The notes under the pieces: model-generated
Seen by the model: the letters and a program-made list of their open reading frames with translations, nothing else
What the model was told of the DNA's origin: nothing
The model's database searches: none
Origin: an uncultured Bacteroidales bacterium
GTDB taxonomy: Bacteria; Bacteroidota; Bacteroidia; Bacteroidales; F082
Assembly: GCA_905236635.1 (NCBI GenBank)
Contig: CAJOCJ010000003.1
Span: 124,001-188,000, forward strand
Length of the DNA stretch: 64,000 bases
Direction: 5' to 3'
Shown: positions 7,320 through 17,602 of the stretch, piece by piece
Position numbering within the stretch: position 1 is the stretch's first letter
Layout: every line of letters starts with the position of its first letter
Position numbers and translations under genes: made by a program

Positions 7320-8972
7320 CTATTCTTTAATATTCGGTTCTTCGAGGCCGAGGTGTTTCTTCTTGTCAACGGCCTTGAGGTAGATACCAATGAGCAATGC
7401 TGCCACGCCGAGGCATGCGAGCATCACCAGAGCCCAGGTGTAGTCGAGCTCGTGTGCGAGGGCGCCCTCAGGGTTGGTTGATGTGAGGACCTTGCCGATG
7501 AGCAGTGGGAACAGCCACAGACCGATGTTCTGGATCCAGAAGATGAGAGCGTAGGCTGATCCGATGATCTTCTCGTCGACGAGCTTCGGCACGCTTGGCC
7601 ACAGAGCTGCAGGGACGAGTGAGAAAGATGCGCCCAAGACCAGGATTGTCACGTATGCCACTATGGTTCCGCCTGCTGCGTTGCCTTTGAACAGAGGCAG
7701 GATGAAGGCGAAGGTGAGGTGGCAGATGATGAGCAGCAATGAGCCGATCATAAGCATAGAAGCGGCCTTGCCTTTATGGTCGACGTAGTTGCCGAGGATA
7801 GGGGTGATAGCCACTGCGAGGAGCGGGAACACCGCGAAGATTGTCTCAGCGGTGCCGCGCATGTAACCCATGTAGCAGTAAACTACGAGGGCGACGACGG
7901 CCAATCCCATGAGACCATATTTCAAGCCTTTGTTTGTCTTGATAAAGTTGCTGGCGAACGAGCAAACAGCGACGAGCAGCATCACGATATATTGGACGAT
8001 GGTCACTGAGTTGCTTGCCCAGAAGCCTTCACCAGGGGTGAGGGTGAGGTTGCACTGCAGCATGTTGACGGCATATTTCTGGAACGGGAAGATTGCCGAG
8101 TAGTAAAGCACGCAGAGTAATGCCACGAGCCAGAATCCGAGGCTTGACAAAATCTTGCCAATGTCGGAGATTTTGAATGGGTCGTCTTTCTCCTCAGCTT
8201 CGCCAGTCTGACTGTCGAGTTTCTTGTCCATGAAGAAGTAAACGATGAACATGATGAGGGCGATGCAGAGAAGCACCACGCCGAAGGCCACTGAACGGCT
8301 GACGTTGATGTCTTCACCGAGTCTTGCAAAGTAAGGTGAGAAGATCATGCAGGTGGCGACGCCGAGGCGTGCTAATGCCATCTCCGAACCCATTGCCAAG
8401 GCTGTCTCACGACCTTTGAACCATTTCACGATACCACGGCTGACGGTGATACCTGCCATCTCGGCGCCACAACCGAAGATCATGAAGCCGATAGCTGCGA
8501 GTTTAGCTGATGCTGGCATGCCTGGACGAAGCAGATTACCGGCCTCGTCGACGATCTCGCCATAGAATGGTGAAACTCCGAGTTCATCGAATAACGGGAT
8601 GTAGTTGAGGTTAGATGTGAACCATGCCTCTGCGCCACTGCCTTTGAAGCTCTCGTGGATGGCATAGTACTTGATCAATCCGCCGACGAGCATCACAGCG
8701 CCTGAAAGCACTGCCGTGAAACGCACACCCATCTTGTCAAGGATGATACCTGCGAAGATGAGGAAGAACACGAAGACGTTGAGGAAGGTCTCAGCACCCT
8801 GCATGGTGCCAAAAGCGAGGCTATCCCATTCACGTTCGGTCTGCATCAGGTCTTTGATAGGTGACAAGATGTCCATGAAAATGTAGGCGCAGAACATTGC
8901 CAACGCCAACAGCAGCAACGCAGTCCATCTCATGGCCGCGCTGTCGCGTAAAGTCTGAAGTTTTTCTGTCAT
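7320..8972 (-). CDS. Major facilitator superfamily (MFS) transporter
   Basis: 550 residues with about 12 predicted membrane segments in two bundles, separated by a charged cytoplasmic loop near residues 245-265 (DKKLDSQTGEAEEKDD). The first bundle holds an MFS-like loop, GIILDKMGVRF, and the second the related GNYVDHKGKA. It is an inner-membrane secondary transporter; nothing in the sequence reveals the substrate. It lies downstream of the M16 peptidase gene on the same strand, but about 100 bases with a repeat fragment separate them, so co-transcription is uncertain. Confidence 0.85.
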   Translation of the reverse strand: MTEKLQTLRDSAAMRWTALLLLALAMFCAYIFMDILSPIKDLMQTEREWDSLAFGTMQGAETFLNVFVFFLIFAGIILDKMGVRFTAVLSGAVMLVGGLIKYYAIHESFKGSGAEAWFTSNLNYIPLFDELGVSPFYGEIVDEAGNLLRPGMPASAKLAAIGFMIFGCGAEMAGITVSRGIVKWFKGRETALAMGSEMALARLGVATCMIFSPYFARLGEDINVSRSVAFGVVLLCIALIMFIVYFFMDKKLDSQTGEAEEKDDPFKISDIGKILSSLGFWLVALLCVLYYSAIFPFQKYAVNMLQCNLTLTPGEGFWASNSVTIVQYIVMLLVAVCSFASNFIKTNKGLKYGLMGLAVVALVVYCYMGYMRGTAETIFAVFPLLAVAITPILGNYVDHKGKAASMLMIGSLLLIICHLTFAFILPLFKGNAAGGTIVAYVTILVLGASFSLVPAALWPSVPKLVDEKIIGSAYALIFWIQNIGLWLFPLLIGKVLTSTNPEGALAHELDYTWALVMLACLGVAALLIGIYLKAVDKKKHLGLEEPNIKE

Positions 8973-9016
8973 ATCATTTAATTTTAAAATCTTTTATCGA
9001 TTATCTTTAACTTCAA

Positions 9017-9054
9017 AGATTTCTCCACTCCGTTTCACTTCGGTCGAAATGACG
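9017..9054. repeat. Single arm of the ATTTCG-type interspersed repeat
   Basis: AGATTTCTCCACTCCGTTTC then ACTTCGGTCGAAATGACG: one arm of the element found as a full inverted pair at 23527-23616. It lies between the MFS gene and the M16 peptidase gene. Confidence 0.75.
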
Positions 9055-9070
9055 GAATGAAGACTTTAAA

Positions 9071-11875
9071 CTACTTTGTAGGAAGCTGGATGACTTGTTT
9101 GTTATAGCCTTTCAGCACTTCTTTGGCGAAGTCGGCGATGCTCTGAGGAGTGATGCTCTTGACAATCTCGTCGTATTCGTCAACGATGTTGATTTTGTCG
9201 TCGTTTAATGACACCATTGCTGACAACCAGAAGTTGTTCTCTTCGAGGTTCTCAGCACGTTTCTTATAAAGGTTTTCAACGACTTTTGTCAGGTCTTCCT
9301 GTGAAGGGCCATTTTCAGCTACATCTTTGAAGCCTTCATTGACTTTTCCAATGAGTTTCTCATACATCTCGCGGTTGGTGTCGAATGCGATGAGGAACAA
9401 GTATGCGTCTTTCGGTTTGTCGCTGACTGTGCCGTAAACACCTACGCCGTATGTGCCGCCTTCTTCCTCACGGATGGTACGGGTGTAGTAGATGTCCATG
9501 ACGTCGCTGAGGGCGCTCATGTAAATCTGGTTACGGTAGTTGTATTCCATAGTGCCGTTGATAGTCATGTAGATGGTGACTTTCGGCTGTTGCATCTCTT
9601 TTTCATAGACACAGGTGATATCCTTTTCTGAGATGCCAAGGCCAATGTCACTCCATTTGTTCTTGCCCTTGCCTTTTTTCAATGATGCGAGGTACTGTTC
9701 GACCAATGGCTTGAATGCGTCTTCGTCGATGTTACCTACGAAGTAGAACGTGAAGTTTTTCGGGTCGGCGAAGCTCTTCTTGTAATATTCCATTGCCTTG
9801 GTGTAGTCGACATTGTCGTAATCTGCGGCCTTCATCCTCATGCGGAGCGGGTGGTTGCCGTAGAGCACCATTATCAACGAGTCTGAGAACGTCGTCATCG
9901 GGTTGTTCTCTTGGTTCTCGACGGCTGCTTTGGTGCGCTGGAGGTATGACTGGAATGCCTCTTCATCGGAGCGTGGTGCTGTGAAGTAGAGGTATATGAG
10001 CTGCATCATCGTCTCGAGGTCTTTCGGTGAGCAGGTGCCGTTCATACCTTCTTCATAGTTGCCGATATATGGGCTGACACGCACTTTCTTGCCTGCTAAC
10101 ACTTTCGGGAGGTCGATGGCGCTGAAGTCGCCAACGCCGCCGAGAGTAATGACGTCGCTGAGTTCCTGCAATGTGTAGAAGTCGTCTTGCTTGAGTGCCG
10201 AGATGCCGCCCAAACTCTTGGCTGAGAAGCGGATCTCGTCTTCTTTGAAGGTCGTCTTCTTATATATGACTTTCATGCCGTTGCTGAGTGTCAACACCTT
10301 GGCGCCGAACTCCGGCATCTCTGTCACTTTCTTGATCTTGCCTGGCTTTGGCATATTGGCTACGATAGGGCCATCGTACACCTCTTCGGCATAAGGCTCC
10401 ACCTCGGCGGCGTTGGCGTTTTCGTAGATGTCAAGGATTTCCTTTGCGGTAGGCAGCGTCTCGCCGTCTTTCTTTGGTGCTGTCACCGTGATGACGAGGT
10501 TGTCATCGTGGATGAGCTGCTCTGCCACCATGTTGATAGCCTCAAGTGGAAGCATAGGGATGATCTTCTGATAGTAGTCATATTCGATCTCGATGCCCAT
10601 CATCGGCTCGCCGCTGAGGAAGTTGTTGAGGCACTGGTTGACATACACTCTGTTTTCGGTGTTGTTTCTCTCATCGTATTGGCTCTCGACACGTTTCAGG
10701 AAGTCGGCTTTCGCTCTCTCGTATTCTGATTCGGTGAAGCCGTATTGTGCCATGCGTTTGTTCTCTGTCACGAGGGCAGTGATGGCCTCGTCGATGCCTG
10801 CGGCGTCTTTAGCCATGGCGAAGCTGCACCATGCGTCTTCTGTCGGGGCGATGTAATAGTTAGAATAATAGCTGAAGCCATAGACGAACGGAGGGTTGGC
10901 TTTCTGTGTGAGTTCCTGCAAACGGTTGATCTGCATCTGCGAGACCATAGAGAGCATATATTGTGCCATCCAGTAGCCCATGTTGTTTTTCAATGAGTCG
11001 GGTGTCGCTTCTGACTTATAGTACAGATTCACCTCGTATGCTGTCGCTTCAGGGTCGGAGGCGATGGCGACGATAGGCACTTCGTTGTCTTCGATCATAA
11101 ACTGCGGTCTCGGAGCTGGGTTCACCGGTGCTTTGATATCGGCAAACATCTCTTTGATACGTGCTTCGATGGCGTCAGGGTCTATGTCGCCGACGATGAT
11201 AAGTCCTTGAAGGTCAGGACGATACCATTTGTGATAGTAGTCGCGTAGTGTCTGGTATTTGAAGTTGGCGACCACTTCCGGCAGACCGCCTGGCAGACGG
11301 TTGGCGTAAGGGCTGTTAGGATACATGACAGGCAGTATCGCTTCCATGATACGCTGGTCGGCGTCTTCGCGTGTGCGGAGCTCCTCGAGGATCACGCCAC
11401 GTTCGTTGTCGATCTCGGCTTCTTCAAGAGCGATGAAGCTTGACCAGTCGTGGAGGATGAGGAGGCAGGTGTCGACGAGTCCCGGCAGGTTGGTGGGGAC
11501 GTTGGTGACCATATACACTGTCTGGTCGATGCCCGTGCCTGCGTTGAGGTTCTCACCGAATTTGATGCCGCGGCTCTGGAGGTATTCGCGGAGCGTCATG
11601 CCCGGGAGGTTGGTGGTTCCGTTGAACGCCATGTGTTCAAGGAAGTGGGCGAGACCACGCTGTTCCTCTTCTTCGAGTACCGAACCGACTTTCTGTGCGA
11701 TATAGAAATCGGCACGTCCTGAAGGTTTCTCGTTGTGACGGATGTAATACGTCAGTCCGTTGTCGAGCTTGCCGACTTTCACGTTGGGGTCGGTCGGACA
11801 TGGTGCCGGCATCTGGGCTAGACCTGTCATTGCCATCGTGGCAATAAACATTACTGATAAGATGAGTTTTTTCAT
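9071..11875 (-). CDS. M16 family zinc peptidase (pitrilysin-like), secreted
   Basis: 934 residues from the chosen Met (MKKLILSVMF), which opens a signal peptide ending near GLAQ; the frame extends 8 codons further to another ATG (11899), which would put charged residues ahead of it. The N-terminal catalytic unit has the inverted zinc motif HFLEH (H77, E80, H81), with the third ligand expected about 75 residues later in the E-rich segment EAEIDNERGVILEE. Two M16 repeats are visible, as is normal for the roughly 940-residue class; the second (near 510-900) lacks an HxxEH and is the usual inactive half. It probably degrades peptides in the periplasm. It lies 81 bases after rsmG on the same strand. 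Confidence 0.92.
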   Translation of the reverse strand: MKKLILSVMFIATMAMTGLAQMPAPCPTDPNVKVGKLDNGLTYYIRHNEKPSGRADFYIAQKVGSVLEEEEQRGLAHFLEHMAFNGTTNLPGMTLREYLQSRGIKFGENLNAGTGIDQTVYMVTNVPTNLPGLVDTCLLILHDWSSFIALEEAEIDNERGVILEELRTREDADQRIMEAILPVMYPNSPYANRLPGGLPEVVANFKYQTLRDYYHKWYRPDLQGLIIVGDIDPDAIEARIKEMFADIKAPVNPAPRPQFMIEDNEVPIVAIASDPEATAYEVNLYYKSEATPDSLKNNMGYWMAQYMLSMVSQMQINRLQELTQKANPPFVYGFSYYSNYYIAPTEDAWCSFAMAKDAAGIDEAITALVTENKRMAQYGFTESEYERAKADFLKRVESQYDERNNTENRVYVNQCLNNFLSGEPMMGIEIEYDYYQKIIPMLPLEAINMVAEQLIHDDNLVITVTAPKKDGETLPTAKEILDIYENANAAEVEPYAEEVYDGPIVANMPKPGKIKKVTEMPEFGAKVLTLSNGMKVIYKKTTFKEDEIRFSAKSLGGISALKQDDFYTLQELSDVITLGGVGDFSAIDLPKVLAGKKVRVSPYIGNYEEGMNGTCSPKDLETMMQLIYLYFTAPRSDEEAFQSYLQRTKAAVENQENNPMTTFSDSLIMVLYGNHPLRMRMKAADYDNVDYTKAMEYYKKSFADPKNFTFYFVGNIDEDAFKPLVEQYLASLKKGKGKNKWSDIGLGISEKDITCVYEKEMQQPKVTIYMTINGTMEYNYRNQIYMSALSDVMDIYYTRTIREEEGGTYGVGVYGTVSDKPKDAYLFLIAFDTNREMYEKLIGKVNEGFKDVAENGPSQEDLTKVVENLYKKRAENLEENNFWLSAMVSLNDDKINIVDEYDEIVKSITPQSIADFAKEVLKGYNKQVIQLPTK

Positions 11876-11956
11876 TTTTGTTAATTTATAGTTTATCATT
11901 TTGTTTCTTTATCAACGGGTTAAAACCCATTGTTATATTCTATCATCGCTTCGCGA

Positions 11957-12583
11957 TTAAAAGAGGTGTATCACGTACTTCTCAACAAAATAAGGCTCTG
12001 CGTACCATTTTGTGATGGAAGTGCTCTTGCGTTTCCAGTTTTTCGGCACGTTGCGGAGCTCTTCTTCGATGTCGCCACCTTTTAAATATAATATGCCTCC
12101 CGCCTCGATGTCATTGGTGATACGCAGTTTGTTGTTGCACCATTTCACGAAGTCGGGGAGCTGGGTCACGGCACGGCTAACTATCACATCGAACTTCTCT
12201 TTGATGTTCTCTGCACGTTCCTGGATGGCTGTAACATTTTGTAAATCAAGCTGTTGTATCACGTCTTGCACAACTTTTATCTTCTTGCCGATGCTGTCGA
12301 CGAGTAAAAACTTGGTCTGTGGAAACATTATCGCCAAAGGGATTCCAGGGAAGCCGCCGCCAGTGCCGATGTCGAGGACCTTCATGCCTGGAAGTAGCTC
12401 GAAATACTTAGCGATAGCTAGAGAATGAAGGACATGATGCTCGTAAAAACTGTCCATGTCTTTCCTCGAGATGAGGTTGATTTTGCTGTTCCAGTCTTCG
12501 TATAATGGCGCAAGTTTCTCATACTGAGCCATTTGAGCCTCAGATAAAGAAGGGAAATATTTTTTAATTATTTGACAATTCAT
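11957..12583 (-). CDS. rsmG: 16S rRNA (guanine527-N7) methyltransferase RsmG
   Basis: 208 residues from this Met (MNCQIIKKYF). The open frame begins 6 codons earlier at 12601, but the promoter box at 12610-12617 would leave almost no leader for that start, and homologues begin near this position. The SAM-binding motif is LDIGTGGGFPGIPLA, with LLVDSIGKKIKVV and IVSRAVTQL downstream, all typical of GidB/RsmG. It methylates N7 of G527 in 16S rRNA; loss gives low-level streptomycin resistance in other bacteria. Divergent from the glucosaminidase gene. Confidence 0.94.
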   Translation of the reverse strand: MNCQIIKKYFPSLSEAQMAQYEKLAPLYEDWNSKINLISRKDMDSFYEHHVLHSLAIAKYFELLPGMKVLDIGTGGGFPGIPLAIMFPQTKFLLVDSIGKKIKVVQDVIQQLDLQNVTAIQERAENIKEKFDVIVSRAVTQLPDFVKWCNNKLRITNDIEAGGILYLKGGDIEEELRNVPKNWKRKSTSITKWYAEPYFVEKYVIHLF

Positions 12584-12609
12584 CAAAACAATATTTGCCA
12601 TTAATCTTG

Positions 12610-12617
12610 CAAAGATA
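12610..12617 (-). promoter_or_regulatory. Promoter -7 box of rsmG
   Basis: TATCTTTG on the minus strand. Initiation a few bases downstream would fall at about 12603, which supports the downstream start codon chosen for rsmG. Confidence 0.65.
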
Positions 12618-12681
12618 CAAAAAATAATTTATTTGATAAATTATGTCAAAATATTTTGTAATTTTACACGTTCAAACGACA

Positions 12682-13728
12682 ATGAGCGGGACAATTAGAC
12701 ATATAGCCCTGATATTATTCACGATCTGCGGATTATCCATTTTTGCCCAAAGCAACGGGCAGAACAAGGAAACCCTTGATTATATTGACAAATACAAGGA
12801 TATCGCCATGGAGCAGATGATAGAATATAAGATTCCCGCATCTATTAAACTGGCACAGGCCATAGTGGAGTCGTCACATGGAACATCAGAGCTGGCAAGG
12901 AAAAGCAACAATCATTTCTGCATAAAATGTCATAAAAACTGGACTGGCAAGAAGACGTATTACGATGATGACGAGAAAGGGGAGTGCTTCAGAGTTTATA
13001 ACACCGTCGAGGAATCGTTCAGAGATCATGCTATATTTTTGACAAGCGGCACCCGTTATGCTTCGCTTTTCGATTTGAAGATAACGGATTACAAAGGCTG
13101 GGCTAATGGTCTTAAGAAGGCAGGTTATGCCACTTCGCCTGTGTATGCTTCTGTCTTGATAAAGATTATTGAGGATTACAACCTTCAGCAATACGACCAG
13201 ATGGTTGTTGACAAAAAATTCAAGCCGAAGAAGAAACATGGCGATGAGAAACCGGAGGTGAAAGAAGAGCCTAAACAAGAGACCAAACAGGATGCCAAGC
13301 CTAAGAAAGTCAGCAAGAAACATGCTGCCGACAACAAAGGTGCGGTGCCGGTCTTGGACGATTGTCCTGTCGTTGAGATGACTCCTGACCATCATTTTAT
13401 CAAAGAAAATTTCGGTGTGAAATTTGTGACGACGAAAGATGGCGACAATCTGGAAAGCCTGGCTAAAGAATTGAAGATGAGCAAGAAACAGCTTATCAAA
13501 TACAACGATTTAGGCAATAAGACGACATTCTCAGAAGGGGAGGTCCTGTATATAGGTCCGAAACGCCGCAAGGCCCCGTCGGGATACTATGTGCATGTCA
13601 TTCAGCAGGGTGAGACGCTGTCGAAGGTGTCGCGACTCTATGCCGTGAAGTTGGACAGACTTTATAAGATGAATGGCCTTGACGAGAATTCTATCCTACA
13701 GATCGGTCAAGAGATAAGATTAAGATAA
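12682..13728 (+). CDS. Secreted glucosaminidase with two LysM domains
   Basis: 348 residues from the chosen Met; the frame opens at 12643 but a probable -7 box (TAATTTTA, 12659-12666) lies between the two, and this Met begins the signal peptide (HIALILFTICGLSIFAQ). Residues about 30-165 match the FlgJ/LytG-like glucosaminidase fold (QAIVESSHGTSELARKSNN, with the catalytic Glu in VESSHG). A Lys/Glu-rich linker follows, then LysM repeats near 245-290 and 303-348 (YYVHVIQQGETLSKVSRLYA). It probably cleaves between GlcNAc and MurNAc of peptidoglycan during wall remodelling. It converges on uvrA, with 8 bases between stop codons. Confidence 0.9.
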   Translation: MSGTIRHIALILFTICGLSIFAQSNGQNKETLDYIDKYKDIAMEQMIEYKIPASIKLAQAIVESSHGTSELARKSNNHFCIKCHKNWTGKKTYYDDDEKGECFRVYNTVEESFRDHAIFLTSGTRYASLFDLKITDYKGWANGLKKAGYATSPVYASVLIKIIEDYNLQQYDQMVVDKKFKPKKKHGDEKPEVKEEPKQETKQDAKPKKVSKKHAADNKGAVPVLDDCPVVEMTPDHHFIKENFGVKFVTTKDGDNLESLAKELKMSKKQLIKYNDLGNKTTFSEGEVLYIGPKRRKAPSGYYVHVIQQGETLSKVSRLYAVKLDRLYKMNGLDENSILQIGQEIRLR

Positions 13729-13736
13729 TCAATTGA

Positions 13737-16580
13737 TTATAATTCGTTTTTGAGATATTTTGCTGTGTAGCCGACAGCCTTTTTTGCTATCTCTTCCGGT
13801 GTTCCCACGCTGAGAATCTGACCGCCACGCTCGCCGCCTTCAGGTCCCATATCGATGATATAATCCGCCATCTTGATGACGTCCATGTTATGCTCGATGA
13901 TGAGCACGGTGTTGCCTTTGTTTACAAGCTTATTCAGCACTTCCATCAAAATCTTGATGTCTTCGAAATGCAAGCCTGTGGTGGGCTCGTCGAGGATGTA
14001 TAATGTCTTGCCGGTGTCGCGTTTTGCCAGCTCCGTCGCGAGTTTCACGCGTTGTGCCTCGCCGCCTGACAGCGTCGTCGATGGCTGTCCGAGGGTGATA
14101 TAACCCAGTCCTACATCTTGTAACGTCTTTATTTTCTGTAAGATAGATGGGAAATTCTCAAAGAACACCACGGCCTCGTCGATGGTGAGGTTTAGCACGT
14201 CGTTGATGGATTTCCCTTTAAAACGCACTTCGAGGGTCTCGCGGTTATAGCGTTTGCCTTGGCATGTCTCGCACTGCACCTGCACGTCGGGGAGGAAGTT
14301 CATCTCGATGACACGCACTCCGGCGCCTTGGCATGTCTCGCAGCGGCCGCCTTTGACGTTGAACGAGAAACGTCCCGACTTATAGCCTCTTATCTTCGAC
14401 TCGGGCAGCTCGCCGTAGAGCTTGCGTATGTCGTCGAACACCTTGGTGTAGGTGGCAGGGTTGGAACGCGGTGTCTTGCCTATCGGCGCCTGGTCTATCT
14501 CGATGACTTTGTCAATGTTTTCGAGGCCTTCGATACGGTCGTAAGGCAACGGGTTCTTCTCGGAGCGGTAGAAATGCTTGCTCAGGATAGGGTAGAGTGT
14601 CTCGTTGATGAGCGACGACTTGCCTGAACCCGAGACGCCTGTCACGCATACCATCACGCCGAAAGGGAGGTCGAGGTCGACGTTCTTGAGGTTATGACCG
14701 GTGGCGTTATATAATCTAAGGTGTTTTCCTTCGAGAGGCTTGCGGCGTGTCGTGGGCACCTCTATCTTTTTCTTGCCTCGCAGGTAGTCGCATGTGAGAC
14801 CTTTGCCGTGCATCGCCTCCGCGGGGGTGCCTTGAAACACCACCTCGCCGCCGTTGACGCCAGCTCCGGGACCGATATCGACTATATGGTCGGCGGCGAG
14901 CATCGTGTCTTTGTCATGTTCCACCACGATGATGCTGTTGCCTATGTCGCGTAGTTCCTTCAACGAGTTGATAAGTCGGTGGTTGTCGCGCTGATGTAGT
15001 CCTATCGAGGGCTCGTCGAGGATGTAGAGTATGCCTGTCAGCTGTGATCCTATCTGTGTGGCGAGACGGATGCGTTGTGACTCGCCGCCCGAGAGGCTCT
15101 TTGCCGGACGGTTCATGTTGAGGTAGTCGATGCCTACGTTTAGCAGGAAGCTTATTCTTTTCTTGATCTCCACTAAGATGTCGTGTGCTATCTCATTCTG
15201 TTTCTCGTCGAGGTGTTTCGGCAGGTCGTCGAGCCATTGTGAGAGAGCGCTGACGTCCATGTCGGCGAGCTCTGCTATGTTCTTACCGTTGAGACGGAAA
15301 TAAAGCGCTTCTTTTTTGAGTCTTTGTCCTTGACATTCAGGGCATTGTGTCTCGTTCATAAAGCTGTTAGCCCATTTCAGTATCGATGCCGGTGCGTTCT
15401 CTTCGTTCATCTTACGGATGACGTTGACGATGCCCTCGAAAGGCTGTGAGAACGTGGATTGTGTGCCGAGGTAGTCGCGTGTCACCGTGAACGACTCGCT
15501 GCTGCCGTAGAGTATGATGCTCATGGCGTTCTCAGGTATCTCGCTGATAGGTGTGTCGAGGGTGAAGCCGTAGCGTGCTCCTATCGCCTCAAGCTGGCTG
15601 AAGACGCTGTTGTTCTTGTATTCGCCGAGCGGAGCGAGGCCTCCTTTACGCAGACTCAGCTTCGGGTCGGGGATGATCTTCTTCATGTCGACCTGTATGA
15701 CGGTGCCGAGGCCGTTGCATTTCGGACAGGCACCATAGGGCGAGTTGAAGCTGAAGGTGTTAGGCTCGGGGTCTTGATATGCGATGCCGGTGGTCGGACA
15801 CATCAGCAGCTTGCTGAAATAACGCGCGTCGGTGCCGCCTTCTTCCAGAATCATGAGCATGCCCTTGCCTCGGCGGAAGGCCGTCTCTACCGATTTGGTG
15901 ATGCGTTCCTTGAAGTCTTCGTGGACCACCAAGCGGTCGATGACAATCTCGATGTCGTGCGTCTTGTATCGGTCGAGTTGCATGCCGAATGTGAGCTCCT
16001 TTATCTCGCCGTCGATGCGCACCTTGATATATCCTTGCTGACGTATCTGCTCAAACAGGTCTCTGTAATGGCCTTTACGGCCTCTGACGACTGGAGCTAA
16101 CACATTGATTCTTCTATCCTTATATTGCTCCATAATCATCGTCGTGATCTGCTCTTCCGAGTAGCGCACCATCTTCTCTCCGGTGTTATAGGAATAAGGC
16201 ACCGACGCGCGTGCGTAGAGCAGTCGCATGAAGTCATAGATCTCGGTGATGGTGCCCACTGTCGAGCGTGGGTTACGGTTCACCGACTTCTGTTCTATCG
16301 AGATGACAGGGGAGAGGCCGCGTATCTCGTCGACGTCAGGACGTTCCATGCTGCCGATAAACTGACGGGCATAGGCGGAGAACGACTCCATGTAACGGCG
16401 CTGGCCTTCAGCGTATATGGTCTCGAAAGCCAACGACGACTTGCCGGAGCCGCTGAGGCCCGTAATCACCACGAACTTGTCGCGCGGTATGCGTAAGTCG
16501 ATGTTTTTCAGGTTGTTCTCACGCGCCCCGTAGATCTCGATAAACTCGTCTTCGGCTATATTTCTGTCTTTTTCCGCCAT
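13737..16580 (-). CDS. uvrA: Excinuclease ABC subunit A
   Basis: 947 residues from the ATG at 16580. Two ABC ATPase modules are present: Walker [15 protein letters not shown] and [14 protein letters not shown], with signatures [12 protein letters not shown] and [12 protein letters not shown]. The C-terminal zinc finger is intact (CETCQGAGV ... CETCQGKRY). The first has CPTTG where E. coli has CxxC, followed by ACPKC, so one ligand is missing; from memory this is common in Bacteroidetes. UvrA recognises bulky DNA damage with UvrB. It is last in an lpdA-transglycosylase-uvrA group; its ATG overlaps the preceding stop (TGATG). Confidence 0.97.
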   Translation of the reverse strand: MAEKDRNIAEDEFIEIYGARENNLKNIDLRIPRDKFVVITGLSGSGKSSLAFETIYAEGQRRYMESFSAYARQFIGSMERPDVDEIRGLSPVISIEQKSVNRNPRSTVGTITEIYDFMRLLYARASVPYSYNTGEKMVRYSEEQITTMIMEQYKDRRINVLAPVVRGRKGHYRDLFEQIRQQGYIKVRIDGEIKELTFGMQLDRYKTHDIEIVIDRLVVHEDFKERITKSVETAFRRGKGMLMILEEGGTDARYFSKLLMCPTTGIAYQDPEPNTFSFNSPYGACPKCNGLGTVIQVDMKKIIPDPKLSLRKGGLAPLGEYKNNSVFSQLEAIGARYGFTLDTPISEIPENAMSIILYGSSESFTVTRDYLGTQSTFSQPFEGIVNVIRKMNEENAPASILKWANSFMNETQCPECQGQRLKKEALYFRLNGKNIAELADMDVSALSQWLDDLPKHLDEKQNEIAHDILVEIKKRISFLLNVGIDYLNMNRPAKSLSGGESQRIRLATQIGSQLTGILYILDEPSIGLHQRDNHRLINSLKELRDIGNSIIVVEHDKDTMLAADHIVDIGPGAGVNGGEVVFQGTPAEAMHGKGLTCDYLRGKKKIEVPTTRRKPLEGKHLRLYNATGHNLKNVDLDLPFGVMVCVTGVSGSGKSSLINETLYPILSKHFYRSEKNPLPYDRIEGLENIDKVIEIDQAPIGKTPRSNPATYTKVFDDIRKLYGELPESKIRGYKSGRFSFNVKGGRCETCQGAGVRVIEMNFLPDVQVQCETCQGKRYNRETLEVRFKGKSINDVLNLTIDEAVVFFENFPSILQKIKTLQDVGLGYITLGQPSTTLSGGEAQRVKLATELAKRDTGKTLYILDEPTTGLHFEDIKILMEVLNKLVNKGNTVLIIEHNMDVIKMADYIIDMGPEGGERGGQILSVGTPEEIAKKAVGYTAKYLKNEL

Positions 16581-17602
16581 CAAAACTCCATTGGTGTTTC
16601 AGCGATGCTGTCATTCTCAAAGTCGATAATGTCGCCGCCTGTCGCTTCGTTGCAATAGTCGGCAGTGAGGTTGAACGGCTTTGTAGGGATCTTTATCTCG
16701 TAAACTTCGCCCTTTTTGACTTTCAACGACTTGGCGCGCAGCCATGGGTTGAAAATCTTCAGCAGTTTGTATGTGATCTCATGCTCGAGAGCAAAGTCAG
16801 CCCAGCTGTCGACACTCTCATTGACGATGACGGTCTTATACTTAAATGGCTGATATTCAAGACGTTTGCTGACATAGATACCATATTTCTCCGGATTACC
16901 CATTATGGTCTTGAATGCCAATATCCTGAAGATATAACGCTCTGTCTCGTCAGACAGCAGCAGGTCGTAATATGAATGGACTTTCTGTTCCTTCAAGAAT
17001 TTGCTCAGGCGGCGTGTGCCGGCGTTGAACGAAGCGGCTACCAGCGTCCAGTTGTGGTATATCTCATACGATTTCAGGAAATAACGGCATGCCGCTTCTG
17101 TCTCTAGCTCCACGTTGTAGCGCATGTCCACTTCCTTGTTTATCTCGAGCCCGTATTCCTTGCCGGTGGCCTCCATAAACTGCCAGAAACCCACTGCTCC
17201 TGCAGGTGAGACGGCGTTGGTGAGGGTGCTTTCTGCTACGCACAGATACTTGAAATCGTCGGGGATGCCGTATTTTTTCAGGATAGGCTCTATCACCGGA
17301 AACCAGCGTGACGAGCGTTTCACGAGGAGCATGGTGTTGCTGTGGAAATAGCATACCGACAGCAGCTCACGCTCGTAGCGTTCGCGTATGTTGAACATCT
17401 CCAACGGCACACGCTCGCCAGCGAATGTGATATCTTCGGTGAACTCGATGTCGTTGCTACGCAGCTGTATCTGCTCGAGCGACACTGGGCGTTTCTCTGC
17501 CAGATTCAATGCCCTGAGTCCCACAATGCACGCCACTATGGCAGCTAGTCCCACTGCCAGCACGACGATCTGTAATACCAGGAAAATCTTCTTGTAATCC
17601 AT
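16580..17602 (-). CDS. Membrane-bound lytic transglycosylase (SLT domain)
   Basis: 340 residues. An N-terminal membrane segment (residues 7-30, LVLQIVVLAVGLAAIVACIV) anchors the protein. The SLT domain is near 105-225: the catalytic Glu is in CVAESTLTNAVSPAGAVGFWQFM, and AASFNAGTRRLSKFL follows. The order resembles MltD without its LysM repeats. It cleaves the MurNAc-GlcNAc bond, forming 1,6-anhydro ends. It lies between lpdA and uvrA with one-base stop/start overlaps on both sides, so all three are probably translated from one mRNA, though they share no pathway. Confidence 0.9.
   Translation of the reverse strand: MDYKKIFLVLQIVVLAVGLAAIVACIVGLRALNLAEKRPVSLEQIQLRSNDIEFTEDITFAGERVPLEMFNIRERYERELLSVCYFHSNTMLLVKRSSRWFPVIEPILKKYGIPDDFKYLCVAESTLTNAVSPAGAVGFWQFMEATGKEYGLEINKEVDMRYNVELETEAACRYFLKSYEIYHNWTLVAASFNAGTRRLSKFLKEQKVHSYYDLLLSDETERYIFRILAFKTIMGNPEKYGIYVSKRLEYQPFKYKTVIVNESVDSWADFALEHEITYKLLKIFNPWLRAKSLKVKKGEVYEIKIPTKPFNLTADYCNEATGGDIIDFENDSIAETPMEF

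Noticed and set aside
11914-11926. GGGTTAAAACCC inverted repeat after rsmG as an operator
   Set aside because: It is short and symmetrical but stands alone, with no second copy or promoter overlap in the window.
13725-13740. Palindrome ATAATCAATTGATTAT as a terminator between the glucosaminidase gene and uvrA
   Set aside because: It is AT-rich, without a T run, and overlaps both stop regions; likely chance in AT-rich sequence.
15459-16100. 213-codon plus-strand open frame inside uvrA
   Set aside because: It is a shadow of uvrA caused by GC-rich codon positions; the sense gene has all UvrA motifs.
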